Below are positions 29,422 to 40,260 of a stretch of DNA of 64,000 bases, one piece after another (the first letter of the stretch is position 1; the number at the start of each line of letters is the position of its first letter). Source of the stretch: Adiantum capillus-veneris (Eukaryota > Streptophyta > Polypodiopsida > Polypodiales > Pteridaceae); the NCBI GenBank assembly GCA_014529385.2, contig CM043946.1:18991077-19055076 (forward strand). Direction: 5' to 3'. Position numbers and translations under genes: made by a program. The notes below the pieces were generated by a model. That model was not told where the DNA came from. It saw nothing but the letters and a program-made list of their open reading frames with translations, and ran no database searches.

Positions 29422-30786
29422 TTGGTATGTGGATTCAGGTGCCTCTAATCACATGACGTCTCGTGGAGAGTGGTTTAGAGATATGCGCAAACCAGATGTG
29501 TCAGGCTATGTGCAGACAGGAGGTGACACAGCTCACCCCATTGCTCATGTAGGGGACATACCTCTAAATACAAAGAATGGGAAATCAAAGTACTTAGCAG
29601 ATGTACTTCATGTCCCAAACATTACAAAGAATCTTGTTTCTGTTGGAAAAATGGTTGAGTAGGGTTTGCAGGTTCGCTTCAATCCGAATGGCTGTTATGT
29701 AGAAGATTTCCAGAATGGCTGTAAGCTGATCACAGAGGGCAAATGTGTGAGCAGAATGTTTACGCTGAATGTAGACATGCTTGAGGTAAAAGCTGCATTA
29801 TTTGCACAGGGCACAGGTGTTGTGGCTGATGTTGACATTTGGCACAAACTCATTGGCCATGTCAATGAGCAGAGATTTCGCAGCATGCAATCAAAACAGA
29901 TTGTAAAAGGTTTGCCCAAATTCAAGGTAGATGGTATGCATAAAGTGTGTGCAGCATGCCAGTTTGGAAAACAGTCAAAGGGCTCATTTCCACATGAGCG
30001 CAATGTATGTAAAAAGCCACTTGAGGTGGTCCCACGCACACAGATAATTGGGGTCCAACCGATACTGCAAGTATAAATGGTTGCAGGTATTATGTCTCTT
30101 TCATTGATGACCATACAAGGAAAGTATGGGTCTACTTCATGCGTAACAAAAGTGAAGTGTTTGGTCACTTTCGGGACTTCAAATTCATGATTGAGAAGGA
30201 GACAGATATGCAAATCAAGACATTGAGGTCAGATGGAGGGGGAGAGTACTTCTCCAATGATTTTTCAGATTTTTTGTGAATGCATGGTATACGCAGGTAG
30301 TTTACATGCAGATATACTCCACAGCAGAATGGGGTTGCAGAAAGGAAAAACAGGCACATTGCAGAGGTTGCACATGCATTGATGAATGAGAAGAACATGC
30401 CTCATCATTTCTGGGCTGAAGCTGTAAATACAGCTGTGTACATTATGAACAGGACACCTACAGCTGCGATGCATGATGTAACACCTAAGGAAATGTTTAC
30501 AGGTACAAAGCCTAATTTGGCACACTTGAAAGTGTTTGGCTGCATAGCTTACGTGCATGTACCAGATGAGTTGCGTAGGAAATTGGATCCTAAAGCAGAG
30601 AAATGTATTCATGTGCGATATTCCCTTGAACAAAAGGGGTACAGGTGCTACAATCCTACTACACAAGAATTACGAGTGAGCAGAGATGTAGTATTTGATG
30701 AGATGAGCAACTGGTACAGTAATGCACATGGCACTATTGGGGCTGATGTAAAAGATGATGTGGTTGTACAAAATGTGAGGCCATAG
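29422..30786 (+). pseudogene. Copia protease and integrase
   Basis: Protease active site VDSGASNHMT near 29429. A TAG at about 29660 follows VGKMVE. The pre-integrase zinc site is seen as WHKLIGH...CAACQFGKQ. The integrase core has FIDDHTRKVWVYF and LRSDGGGEYF, then RYTPQQNGVAERKNRHI. Frameshifts near 30040 and stops near 30278 (TGA) and 30298 (TAG) break it. It ends with the conserved LKVFGCIAYVHVP segment. This is the normal order for Ty1/Copia. Confidence 0.88.
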
Positions 30787-30795
30787 TCATGGGTT

Positions 30796-32718
30796 TTGAG
30801 TGGACCACAAGAGTCCTCTTCTCGTGGCTCTGTTGAGAAGCCATGGAATGGTAGACTACGTACGCAGGTTACTCCACCAGCAGGTACAGGGAATGTATCA
30901 CGAAAAGGGAAGGAAAAGGTTGATGATCCTCCCTTTATGGCTGATGCATCATCAGGTTTTTCACATGTAGACATGGATTCAGATGGTTCTGAACAAAGTC
31001 TTGATGAGGAATTTGGAATTCCGGCTGTCAGGACACCTGGTGTAAGGAAAGTACAAGAAGATGCTAGAGGGCAAAGGAGTGACCCAGGACCGCGCAGATC
31101 TAATAGAGTCAGAAATCCAGTTCAGAAATTGACTTATGATGGGTATCTAGCACATCACCAAGACTACATGGCTAAGGTGATACAGGATGTGGATCCCACA
31201 TGTTTTGAGGATGCAGTTGGAAATGTGCATTGGGATGATGCAATGAATGAAGAGATGGCTGCATTGGAAGCAAACGACACATGGGAGTTGGTGCCATTGT
31301 CAAGTGGCAAGAAAGCTATTGGCTGTAAATGGGTGTATAAAACCAAGCATAAGGCTGATGGTAACATTGAGCGTCACAAGGCAAGGCTGGTTGCAAAGGG
31401 TTATGCACAGATGTATGGCATAGACTATGAGGAGACCTTTTCTCCAGCGGCAAAGATGACGACTGTGAGAGCTGTCATAGCAGTGGCTGCATCTAGAGGA
31501 TGGATTATGCATCAAATGTATGTAAAGAATGCCTTCTTGAATGGTGAGTTGCAAGAGGAAGTGTATATGGATCAGCCACCTGGTTATGTCGATCCAGGTT
31601 ACCCAGATTATGTATGCAGACTTCTCAAAGCTTTGTATGGTTTGAAGCAAGGCTCTAGAGCATGGTATGATAGGATTGCCAAGTATCTTGTCAGTATTGG
31701 TTTTAGGAGAGCTCATGCTGATCATTCACTCTATGTACGTGAGAGTGATGTGGGGATTGTGGTCATTACCATATATGTAGATGACCTTATTATTGTGGGT
31801 GACAATGCTATGGAGATTGACCATGTGAAGGGTCTTCTCAAACAGGAGTTTGAAATGAAAGATTTGGGCGAGTTGCACTACTTTCTTGGCATTGAGGTGA
31901 TCAGGACTCCAGAGGGTGTATGGTTGTCACAGAGGCAATATGATTTGGACATGTTGTCAAAGTATGGAATGGATGATTGTAAGCCAATTTCTATTCCCTT
32001 GAATGTGAATGCAAAGCTGAGTGCAGAGAAGGGTGATGTTGTTGAGGATGTCAAGATGTACAGGAAGATTGTGGGTAGTCTAATCTACTTGACTATCACG
32101 AGGCCAGACTTGAGCTACACAGTAGGCTTGGAGAGTCAGTTCATGCAGCTTTCGAGAAAGCCACATTTGGATGGAGTACGACGCACACTTTGGTATGTGC
32201 AAGGGACTCTTGACTACGCATTGTTCTATGCAACAGATGTGCCATTAGCATTGTATGGGTATATAGATGCAGATTGGGCAGGTAGCATTGTTGATAGGAG
32301 ATCTACTAGTGGCTTCATGTTCTCTTTTGGGAGTGCTGCTATTACTTGGAGCAGCAAAAAGCAGCCTACAGTTGCTTTATCGAGCACAGAGGCCGAGTAC
32401 AGAGGTGCAGCAGTTGCGGCGTGCGAGGTAGCTTGGCTACGCACATTAATTGAGGACTTGGGAGTGTAGGTGGACCAGTAGATTGTCATCCATTGTGACA
32501 ACCTTAGTAGAATGCAGTTGGCTAGGAACCCAGTGTTCCATGCTAGGACCAAACACATAGAGGTCCATTACCACTACGTTCGAGAGCGAGTGTTGGCGGG
32601 TGACATCGACTTGGTCTACGTCAGCACAGAGGAGCAGATAGCGGATATCTTTACCAAGGCCCTCGGAGCTGAGAAGCTTCGACGTTTCCGGACTATGCTG
32701 GGACTCTGTGACATGTAG
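30796..32718 (+). pseudogene. Copia reverse transcriptase and RNase H, catalytic Asp lost
   Basis: Long open RT of the RVT_2 type: GCKWVYKTKHKADG, KARLVAKGYAQ, then MYVKNAFLNGEL where the family has DVKTAFLNG, so the first catalytic Asp is Tyr. The second motif YVDDLIIVG is intact. RNase H follows with GYIDADWAGS and SSTEAEYRGAA. A stop at about 32467 and another soon after split off the last 70 residues (NPVFHARTKHIEVHYHYVRE). The end lies just before the polypurine tract GAGCTCGAGGGGGAG. Confidence 0.9.
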
Positions 32719-32732
32719 AGCTCGAGGGGGAG
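32719..32732 (+). promoter_or_regulatory. polypurine tract of the Copia element
   Basis: GAGCTCGAGGGGGAG directly before the 3' LTR start TGTTGAGATG. Confidence 0.85.
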
Positions 32733-33052
32733 TGTTGAGATGTCGAGCTCTACACCTTGAGCTGGCATCCACTACGGGTCTTGGCCGCTTACGGCATTTA
32801 CTCACTGGCGCGTTAGGTGACCGACACGGAGGATCTCTGCCAGTGATTCTACAGCTAGACTACACTTATAGTGCCAGCCTAGTACGCTTCTAGAGTGTTC
32901 ACACTTAGTGACCGCATGTACATATGTGCTACTTTTCAGTTTAGCACTTAGTCATTTTGTACTCTCTTTTCTGTAAAAAGAAGAAGAAGCTTTCCATCTC
33001 TGTGTGCTTTGTGCTTGTCTTGTGTAGCTCTCTTGCATCCTCATTCTTTACA
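32733..33052 (+). repeat. 3' LTR of the Copia element
   Basis: 320 bp, TGTTGAGATG to ATTCTTTACA, about 97 percent identical by eye to the 5' copy. Confidence 0.92.
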
Positions 33053-33893
33053 AAAGACTTCTCTTCTGGTTCGTTTACCGTTGGTGCGTATCTTATGCCG
33101 ACCGGTCGTACTCCTGGTAGGGGTGGTTGTTGCCCCAATACTGGTTGTGGTCTTTCAACTCCTACGGGTCCTAGTAGGTTACCTGCTTGATACCTAGGCA
33201 TCGGTGGAATTGAGGAAATGCTACTTGAGCTTGGGGAGCATAAGGTTGCTCTCTCACATATCCCTTCTTATAATAACATTCCTCCGTCACATGGTTTGTC
33301 CATTTTTGTTCAATTGCACACCACTTCGGCTGCTTAGCCTGAGGCTTGGCATACATATAATTTTTTTTTAGCACTTCTTCCACAAGATGCTCCTGGCTTA
33401 CAACTACTTCTCCTTTCTGTGCTGACTTAGTGGACTTGCTTTCACTTTGTTGTGAGGATGAATCGTCATCAAGATCCTTGAATTCACCCTCCTTGTAGAC
33501 CACACAATTGTCTACAAGGTAAAGAGTCTCCTTAGTTAACTCACTTAACGTTGTGCTCCTCTTCATATGTAAGTCCTTCTGGAGATCTGAGTTTCTCAGT
33601 CCTTGAATAAATATAAACATAAGTCTTGACTGGGTTGGTAGTTCTTCCACAGGGCAGAATTTCACATATCTCTTTAGGCATAGGGCTGCCTTTCTCACAG
33701 ATTCCCCTTCCTTCTATTTGAATTTATGGATTTGTGAGACTGTATTATGAGCTATCCCCTTTTGTGAGAATTCCTCAATAAACTCGCCAAAAACATCCTC
33801 CTTAGATTCAAAATCTCTTTTCTTGCACCCTTTTCTTCTCCTCATGGATTTTTTGAAGCGTGTCCTGGGTTAGTGGAAGGTGATGCCTACAAC
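33053..33893 (-). pseudogene. Gag (capsid half) of element C
   Basis: The minus strand shows KEGESVRKAALCLKRYVKFC, VEELPTQSRLMFIFIQGLR and SELTKETLYLVDN, the C-terminal capsid pattern of Gypsy gag. A CAIEQKWTNHVTEECY segment that may be a zinc finger follows, then a Pro-rich linker up to the Copia insertion at 33052. A stop sits before KEGES. The coding sequence starts within about 10 bases of the integrase stop of element D at 33896, with no LTR or leader between them. Confidence 0.65.
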
Positions 33894-33895
33894 CA

Positions 33896-35380
33896 CTAAT
33901 CCAATTTTGGCATTTCTTCACCAGCTAATGTAGCGAGATTGACAACCCCACTTGGTGAAAGATCTTTGATCACAAAGGGTTCGAGTCCTTGCTTTTTAAG
34001 TTTTTTGGCTTGTTGTTTTAATGTGTAAATTAGGATATTATCACCTATTTTAAATTCTTTGGAATGTATCTGCATATCAAAAAACTCCTTTTGCCTTCTT
34101 TTTTGAGCGTAGATAGAAGCTATAGCTTTCAAGAAAATCTCATCTAGCGTTTCAAGGTCATCTAGTTGTGAAGACAATTCATGGCCAGTCCATTTGAGTT
34201 GTTTTGCTACCCTTAGTGTTGGGATTAAAAAGTCCATGGGCAAGATATCATTAAGACCAAACATCATGTTGTACGATGTTGTTCCAATAGATCTCTTATA
34301 AGATCCTCTATTAGCCCACAATGTTGACTTCAACTTTTGATCTCAATATGTCCTTAAATCAGATACTATTTTTGTCAATACCGTTCATAGGATCTTGTTT
34401 GTAGCTTCAGCCTGTCCATAAGCATGTGGATGGTATGGAGCTGACCTCTTATGAATTACCATGAATTCATCTAGAAGGTTTTCAATAACTTCATTAATGA
34501 AATGTGTACCACAATCACTGATAAGTTCTATTGGTAGATCATATCTAACAAAGACATTTTCATGTAGAAACATTGTAGTGGTCCTTGTATCAGCTTTCTG
34601 TGTGGCTTTAGCTTTAGCCCATTTAGTGAGATAATATGTAGCAATAATGATGTATTGGGCGTGAGTTCTATAAGCAGGGGGTGAAATTATTCCTACAAAG
34701 TCTATACCCCACTAGTAAATGATGTGGCTCCCATCATTGGCCTTAAGGGTACCTCATCCCGCTTTATTGGCACTTTGTTACGCTTGCAAGCATCACATCT
34801 TTTAACGTATTCTTCAGCTCCATATGTAGATGTAGGCCACCATATTCCCACGTTTAAGACAATTTTTGTTGTCTTATCCCCTAAGAAATGGCCTCCACTT
34901 ATTTCTCCATGTGCCTGCTCTAAGATCGGTAGATACGTGCTTTCCATTGCATATATCCTAAGCTGATTATCTTTTTCTCTCTTATAGAGCTGATTTTCAA
35001 TCAATGTGAAGTTTGGAGCCTCTATCTCTATAGCTCTTTGATATGCTCTAGAGGATTTTCAAGAAACCTTTGTGTTGTCAAGTGGTCAATTATATATTGG
35101 CTCCATTATGGTGCTAATGCTACATGAAATAGCGTTGCGTATTCTATTGGTTGTTTAGACCTACATGTAGCACAATTAGTAACATATTCATGAACATCAA
35201 CCAACACATTTGTCCAATAAACTCCTAATTGTTTCGAGTGTTGACATGTTTTCATTTGCGAGCAATGAAATGCTAAGTCCTGAACATGTGCTTTCAAAAG
35301 ATAGCAATCATACTCTTTTGGACTTATACATAATTGTAAAATGTTATCTAAGACTAACTGATACAAATGTTAGTCAATTA
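33896..35380 (-). pseudogene. Gypsy integrase with two zinc-site segments (element D)
   Basis: Read right to left: a first H-H-C-C type segment (HVQDLAFHC...CATC, 35106-35366), then QYIIDHLTTQRF, then a second typical H2C2 (HGEISGGHF...CDAC, 34702-35004), a core fragment with ISDCGTHFIN and YHPHAYGQAEATNK (34385-34573), and the C-terminal part (33896-34333, MMFGLNDILPMDF). Several stops separate these. In the core, N-G is mutated to C-G after the Asp. The first zinc-like segment is unusual in an integrase that has its own H2C2. Confidence 0.7.
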
Positions 35381-35506
35381 ATTGAAAATTCTTGGATTTC
35401 CGCATCATCTATCGTATAAATTCTTGCTCAATCCTATCAAATTCCCCTCCATATGAGAGTAAACTGACTATCCCTAGAGACCACTTGGGTACCATTTCAA
35501 CATTGA

Positions 35507-35758
35507 AAAGATATGCATCAGGGACGTCGTTTTCTACGGATTTTGGAGATTCTCCATTTGGCAATCTGGACAAATGATCTGCTCAAAAATGCGTCTTTTC
35601 CTTTTTGATCATGACTGTGAAGTCAAGATCAAAAAGATATGCATCAGGGACGTCGTTTTCTATGGATTTTGGAGATTCTCCATTTGGCAATCTGGACAGA
35701 TGATCTGCTCAAAAATGCGTCTTTTCCTTTTTGATCATGACTGTGAAGTCAAGATCTA
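35507..35758 (-). repeat. 126 bp tandem duplication inside the RNase H-integrase linker of element D
   Basis: Two copies (35507-35632 and 35633-35758) differ at about two positions. On the minus strand each encodes ADHLSRLPNGESPKS and NDVPDAYLF preceded by the same stop codon. 126 bases is 42 codons, so the duplication keeps frame. Confidence 0.9.
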
Positions 35759-35759
35759 G

Positions 35760-37065
35760 CAATACGATAAACCATTGTACAATGTGTCCGATAATGCATG
35801 GTTTGTCTACAAAGTATAAGAGGGATTATGATTAGTGAAAAGCACAAACTGTTTTGCAAGGAGATTATGTCAACATTTATTAACAACATATATCATTTTG
35901 AGCCCCTCTCTTTAGTGGTAGTATAGTCCTTTTCAACACTGTTAAGCTCTGCGTTGGCATAACAGACTAGGAAATCCATATCTTCTTCTCCTGTCTAAGC
36001 CAAGATGCATCCTAGTGCAAATGTAGAAGCATCAATATGAACATGAAGGATTTTTTCCCAATCTGGTGCTTTTAATACTGGAGCAGATATGAGTGCTTTT
36101 TTTAACTTTTGAAATGACTCCTCACACTCTGCCGTCCATTTAAAGACTACTATAAACCTATATAGGGGTTGAGCAATGACTGCATACACATGTATAAACC
36201 TCTTATAATAATCACCCTGTCCCATAAAGCATTGTATTTGCTTTGGGTTGTTTGGTCTAGGCATCTCTACAATCACTTTATCTTATCTGCATCCGTTGAT
36301 ATTCCATTTTTTGAGACAATATGTCCCAGGCTTCTACTTTGTCTAACCATGAATACACACTTTTTGTGTTAAGGTAGATCCTATACATCCTGCACTTTTG
36401 GAATACTTTTCTGAGGAGGTGTTTTAAATGTTCATCTCTCAGGAGAGAATGTACACTTAGATCATCCATATAAATCTCCAAAAATATCCTCAAGTATTCT
36501 TTAAAAGCATGTGCCATTAATCTCTAGAATGCTGCTAAGGCATTGGTCGTTCTGAATGGCATTACACTATTTGCATATATATCCCATTATGTGGAAAATG
36601 TTGTCTTATATTGATCTTCATGCGTTAGTGGAAAGTTGGTTGTAGCTTGAGAATCCATCTACGAAGGAATATGCTCACTTGCCTACCACTCATTTTAGAA
36701 CATGGTCGGTGATAGGTAAGGGATAATTGTCCCTTTTATTGTGGACGTATTAACCTTCTTTAGATTGACACACACTCAAAGTTTACAATTTTTCTTAAGC
36801 ACTACCACAATTGGAGATATTCAGTCAGTGTGCTCTATCTCATAGATGAACTCAGCATTTGCTCTTGTATGGGATGTGTCATCACTACCTTTCTATCTTG
36901 GATAGTGAATTTTTTGTAGTGGGAAGGTACACTCATTTTATCCTCATTTTTCTTATCCTCTTCTTCACCACTCTCTATTTTAGTTGTCCAAACTTCCTGT
37001 AGAGTTTTCTTGAGCTCTCTATATTTCTTCTTTCTTTCAACCCTGGTCCATTTAGTTTCTTTCAA
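35760..37065 (-). pseudogene. Gypsy reverse transcriptase and RNase H of element D
   Basis: Pieces in order on the minus strand: an N-terminal leader (36835-37065), ISPIVVVLKKN (about 36800), MPFRTTNALAAF (about 36550), EIYMDDLSVHS with the catalytic YMDD (36278-36517), MPRPNNPKQIQCFMG and FKWTAECEESFQKLKKAL, then HVHIDASTFALG of RNase H (about 36000). Frames change several times and stops are common. This is an old Gypsy pol, not chromovirus-like in its linker motif ADHLSRL. Confidence 0.75.
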
Positions 37066-37220
37066 ATTTAAATTGTGAAAGAAAATTTTCCCACCTCATT
37101 TGTTTGTTGGAGAGTTTGGTTTGCATCATGAAGTTCTTGAGGCTTTGTGATCCATTTGTAGGATGAATGGAGCCCCCAAGAGATAGTGTCTCCATGTGTC
37201 TAGGGCATGTAGAACAACTA

Positions 37221-37300
37221 TGAAAGGGTGGTGGTAATGCGTGTGCTAATCTAGACCCAACGGTGCTATCTTATAGCCTCCCCCTAGCATACACATAGTC
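37221..37300 (-). repeat. short LTR-like end: 39 bp TG...CA segment next to a polypurine tract
   Basis: On the minus strand GCTAGGGGGAGGC is followed by TATAAGATAGCACCG and then TTGGGT...CCCTTTCA. The same block recurs at 50751, 50912 and 51780. Here it lies about 80 bases after a chromodomain remnant, the usual place of a 3' LTR, and homology to the other copies ends exactly at CCCTTTCA. Confidence 0.5.
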
Positions 37301-37338
37301 CGGCCATGCCTGTGACCTTGCCCGTAGGACCCATGTAC

Positions 37339-37560
37339 TTACATTACCTCCCTTGGAGAGTCGTTTTCGTCCTTGACAACAAACGTAGGAAAATTTTTCT
37401 TAAGTGCGGAGACATTCTCCCAGGTAGAATTTTCTTAAGGTCTATCTAGCCATTTTACCAACACCTGTCGTCTGACATGATGTTGATGCATGGTTTTTAG
37501 GACCCCTTCTGAAGATGCAATAAAGGCATAGTCAGTTGTTGGGGAGATGAGGATACTCTA
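37339..37560 (-). pseudogene. chromodomain of a chromovirus integrase
   Basis: The minus strand encodes SSEGVLKTMHQHHVRRQ, VLVKWLDRP, a stop, then NSTWENVSALKKNFPTF. This is the chromodomain core (VLVKW...TWE...FP-F) found at the C-terminus of chromovirus integrases, which binds modified histones and guides integration. The body of its integrase is not adjacent. The neighbouring integrase end at 38881-39396 has its own chromodomain start, so this may belong to another copy. Confidence 0.7.
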
Positions 37561-37569
37561 GTCCAAGGG

Positions 37570-38880
37570 ATCTCGAAAGAGAAGAAAAATCTACTTCACA
37601 AGCACCAAAGAGTAAAAAGTGCCATGGACAGAAGATACGTGGGAATGAGCTCTTATGCATGCCTACAACCTATATCTTAGAGAATAGCCCATTCTAGGTG
37701 TGAATTTCTAGTGACATTTACACGAGGATGTTCGTGTGGACTCACAGCACAGCATACTCTGTTTTCACTTTTTTACCGACAGTAAATATTTTTTACCACA
37801 GTAAATATTTTTCACCTACATGGTAAATACAAATCACTTTTTACCTACAGTAACTTTTTTTACCCATGGTAAATATTTTTTATTGCACCATAAGTATTTG
37901 GTAGGTAACAGTTCACTGTTACTAGAAGCAGTGATTGGGCATCAACAATACAGTTACAGGAGGAGAAAAGGGGAAAATCTTATGGTAAAGGTGAGTCAAC
38001 AGGGATAAAGACTTTTGAGTTGAAAAGAGACATGCTGATTTTTTCAAAGAACACATGTCAAAAGAAGCCATGGTTGAGGATTTTTTGAGAATTTGATATT
38101 TAGGAGGACCCAGCTGCCACCTCCCCCCCGCAGGTCCCCCCTTACATGTGCAGAACCTCGAGTTTCAACAACCACCTTACCTGCTCTTAAATGCTGGTCA
38201 AGGCCTTATCCTCATGTGTCACAATCAGAAAAATCAGCATTTACCCTCCCCTCTCACATCACTCTAGAGAATATCTTGATGGTGACATATCAGGTGACCT
38301 CAATCTGTTGACCACCCTAAGCAAAAAGTAACCCCAATCAACGGATTTAAGCATGTTTATCCCTAATCCTAAACCCTCTCAGAAACCTATATAAGGAGGC
38401 CTTCTCTCACTCAAAACCAGCACTTCACCCACTTCACCAAGCAATGAAGCTATGACGACATTGCTCACAACGAGGAGCTATGGATGGAGATCTACTCTCT
38501 CTCCCTCTCTCTCTCTCCCTCTAGTATGCTACATTACTAGCCCTAAAACCTAAATAAGGAGTCTTCTCTCATGCTCCATGGCCACCATCCTCGCCATCAT
38601 TCTCTAAGGTATTGATGTGTTGCTAGTAGGATCATACCTACTTGCTGGGTTGATTGTTTTTGACAAGGGATTATGCCATCCTTGTCTTGCTTCTCTATAT
38701 CCTTGTTATGTATGATCAGATGCCGTTGTATTGTTAAGCTGATGTCTTGTGTATATATATGCTATATAAGGTCCCTAAGCTTTGTTTCTATGTGTTTTAC
38801 CATATGTTTTGATGCCATCATAATGCCAGAAGTCTCATTTGCCTATGTGCACTATGTGTGAGGTCCCTAAACCTCTTAAT
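37570..38880. other. non-coding, probable LTR of chromovirus F
   Basis: No coding region. Features are a minus-strand TATA-like CCTTATATAGG near 38392, a second TATATATA stretch near 38755, a short CT tract at 38493-38523, and tandem TTTTTTACC/ACAGTAAATA units at 37760-37880. Position downstream of an integrase on the minus strand suggests an LTR, but ends could not be fixed. Confidence 0.4.
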
Positions 38881-40260
38881 TTAGGGTGGTGCCCCCTTTG
38901 TTTTGTTCTTTGCTTGTTTGCATGAGGCGTGGTTTGTGGAGTGTGCACGAGTACAAAGGCCACCCGATTGCACTGCTCTTTTTCCCGCTATCAAATGTCT
39001 AGTGCAAAGCTCATGAGAATCCAAAATCTTTTCGGGCTCATGAGGGATGCTTGGTGGTTTGATAAGGTCAACTAACACACCTGTGTCAATGACATTATCA
39101 TTCTGTCCTAGCTATTTTTGTAAATGGCTAACATGAAAAACAGGATGAACTCGTGAGTGCTCTGGAATAGCTAACTTATAGGCCACTTGACCTATACGTT
39201 TGAGAATGGTAAATGGTCCACAATAGCATGGTGAAAGTTTAGCAACTTTTCTCGTCTTCAGAATTTTTGAATGCTTTGGAACTTTGAGGGAAACCTTGTC
39301 CCCTTCTTGGAAAGTAGCAAGACAATGATGCTCATCTACGTACTTCTTATATTGATCTTGAGTTTGTTTAACATTTTGTTGAGCAACTCGAAGCATAGAA
39401 AAATGGTCTTGGAGAAAATCCTTCGCTTGTTATATCTTCTCCTTAGACAACCCCACCGTAATGGGTGATCTAGGTTGAAATCCATACAAAAGCATAAATG
39501 GACTAAACCCTGTAGTCACATGATTTGAACTATTATAAGAAAATTCCAATATAGGTAAGTAGTCTTCCCAATTGGTTTGCTTCTTGATAACATACACTCG
39601 TAGCATATCCTTTAGCACTTGATTAAATCTTTCTATTTGACCATCTGTTTCTGGATGATAAAAAATACTTAGATTACATTTAGTTTTCAACTTTTGGAAC
39701 ACAGCTCTCCAGAAGTGATTATCGAACTTTCGATCTCTGCCACTAATGATACTAGCTAAAAGACCGTAGAGTTTATATATATTCTCTACAAATAGCCGTG
39801 ATAATTTCAATGTCTTAACCGTAGTCTTAGTGGGAATGAATCGACCCATCTTGGGGGGTAAGACAGTCGACAATTACCCATATGGCATCATGGCCACGAT
39901 TTGTAGTAGGTAGTCCTACTACAAAATCCATAGAGATACTCTCCCACTTACCTTGTGGAATCTCTAAAGGATGTAAAAGGCCACCTACCTTGAGGCGCTC
40001 TGCCTTATTAACTTGGCACTGTTGGCAGTTTAGTATGTACGCTTGAACATCATGATGTAAGCCCGGTCAATGAAATTGCCGTCGAACGAAGGCATACGTC
40101 TTACGAATACCTGGATGACCAGCACTTGAACTATGATGACACTCAAATAATATTTGGCACCTAGTGTCTGAGTCCTTTGGCACACATAATCTACCTTTGT
40201 GGAGTAAGTAGCCATCATCAATGGACAAATTCTTCCATTGCTTAAGCTCTTCCTGGGTAG
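38881..40260 (-). pseudogene. chromovirus F integrase with start of a chromodomain
   Basis: The minus strand shows the zinc/core region (LNCQQCQVNKAERL, ESISMDFVVGLPTT about 39930), core continuation 39430-39873 (GRDRKFDNHFWRAV, IFYHPETDGQIERFNQVL) and the C-terminal GPFTILKRIGQVAYKLAIPE with HPVFHVSHLQK (39112-39396), typical of Tekay-like chromoviruses. After a stop, PHEPEKILDSHELCTRH (38881-39078) looks like the beginning of a chromodomain that then loses similarity. Frameshifts and stops are frequent. Polypurine AAAGGGGGCACC lies near 38890. Confidence 0.75.

Larger units (their letters stand above)
27773..33052 (+). mobile_element. Ty1/Copia retrotransposon, decayed
   Basis: 5280 bp with LTRs of 322 and 320 bp (27773-28094 and 32733-33052), an initiator-Met primer-binding site and a GAGGGGGAG polypurine tract. 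Gene order gag, protease, integrase, RT, RNase H is that of Ty1/Copia. The LTRs differ at roughly ten positions. Flanks share only AAA, so no clean 5 bp target duplication is left. It lies inside the gag of element C, in opposite orientation. Confidence 0.93.

Noticed and set aside
27768-33057. 5 bp target duplication of the Copia element
   Set aside because: Left flank CCAAA and right flank AAAGA share only AAA, so no duplication is claimed.
35507-35758. CRISPR-like array
   Set aside because: Just two long adjacent copies without spacers, in a plant retroelement.
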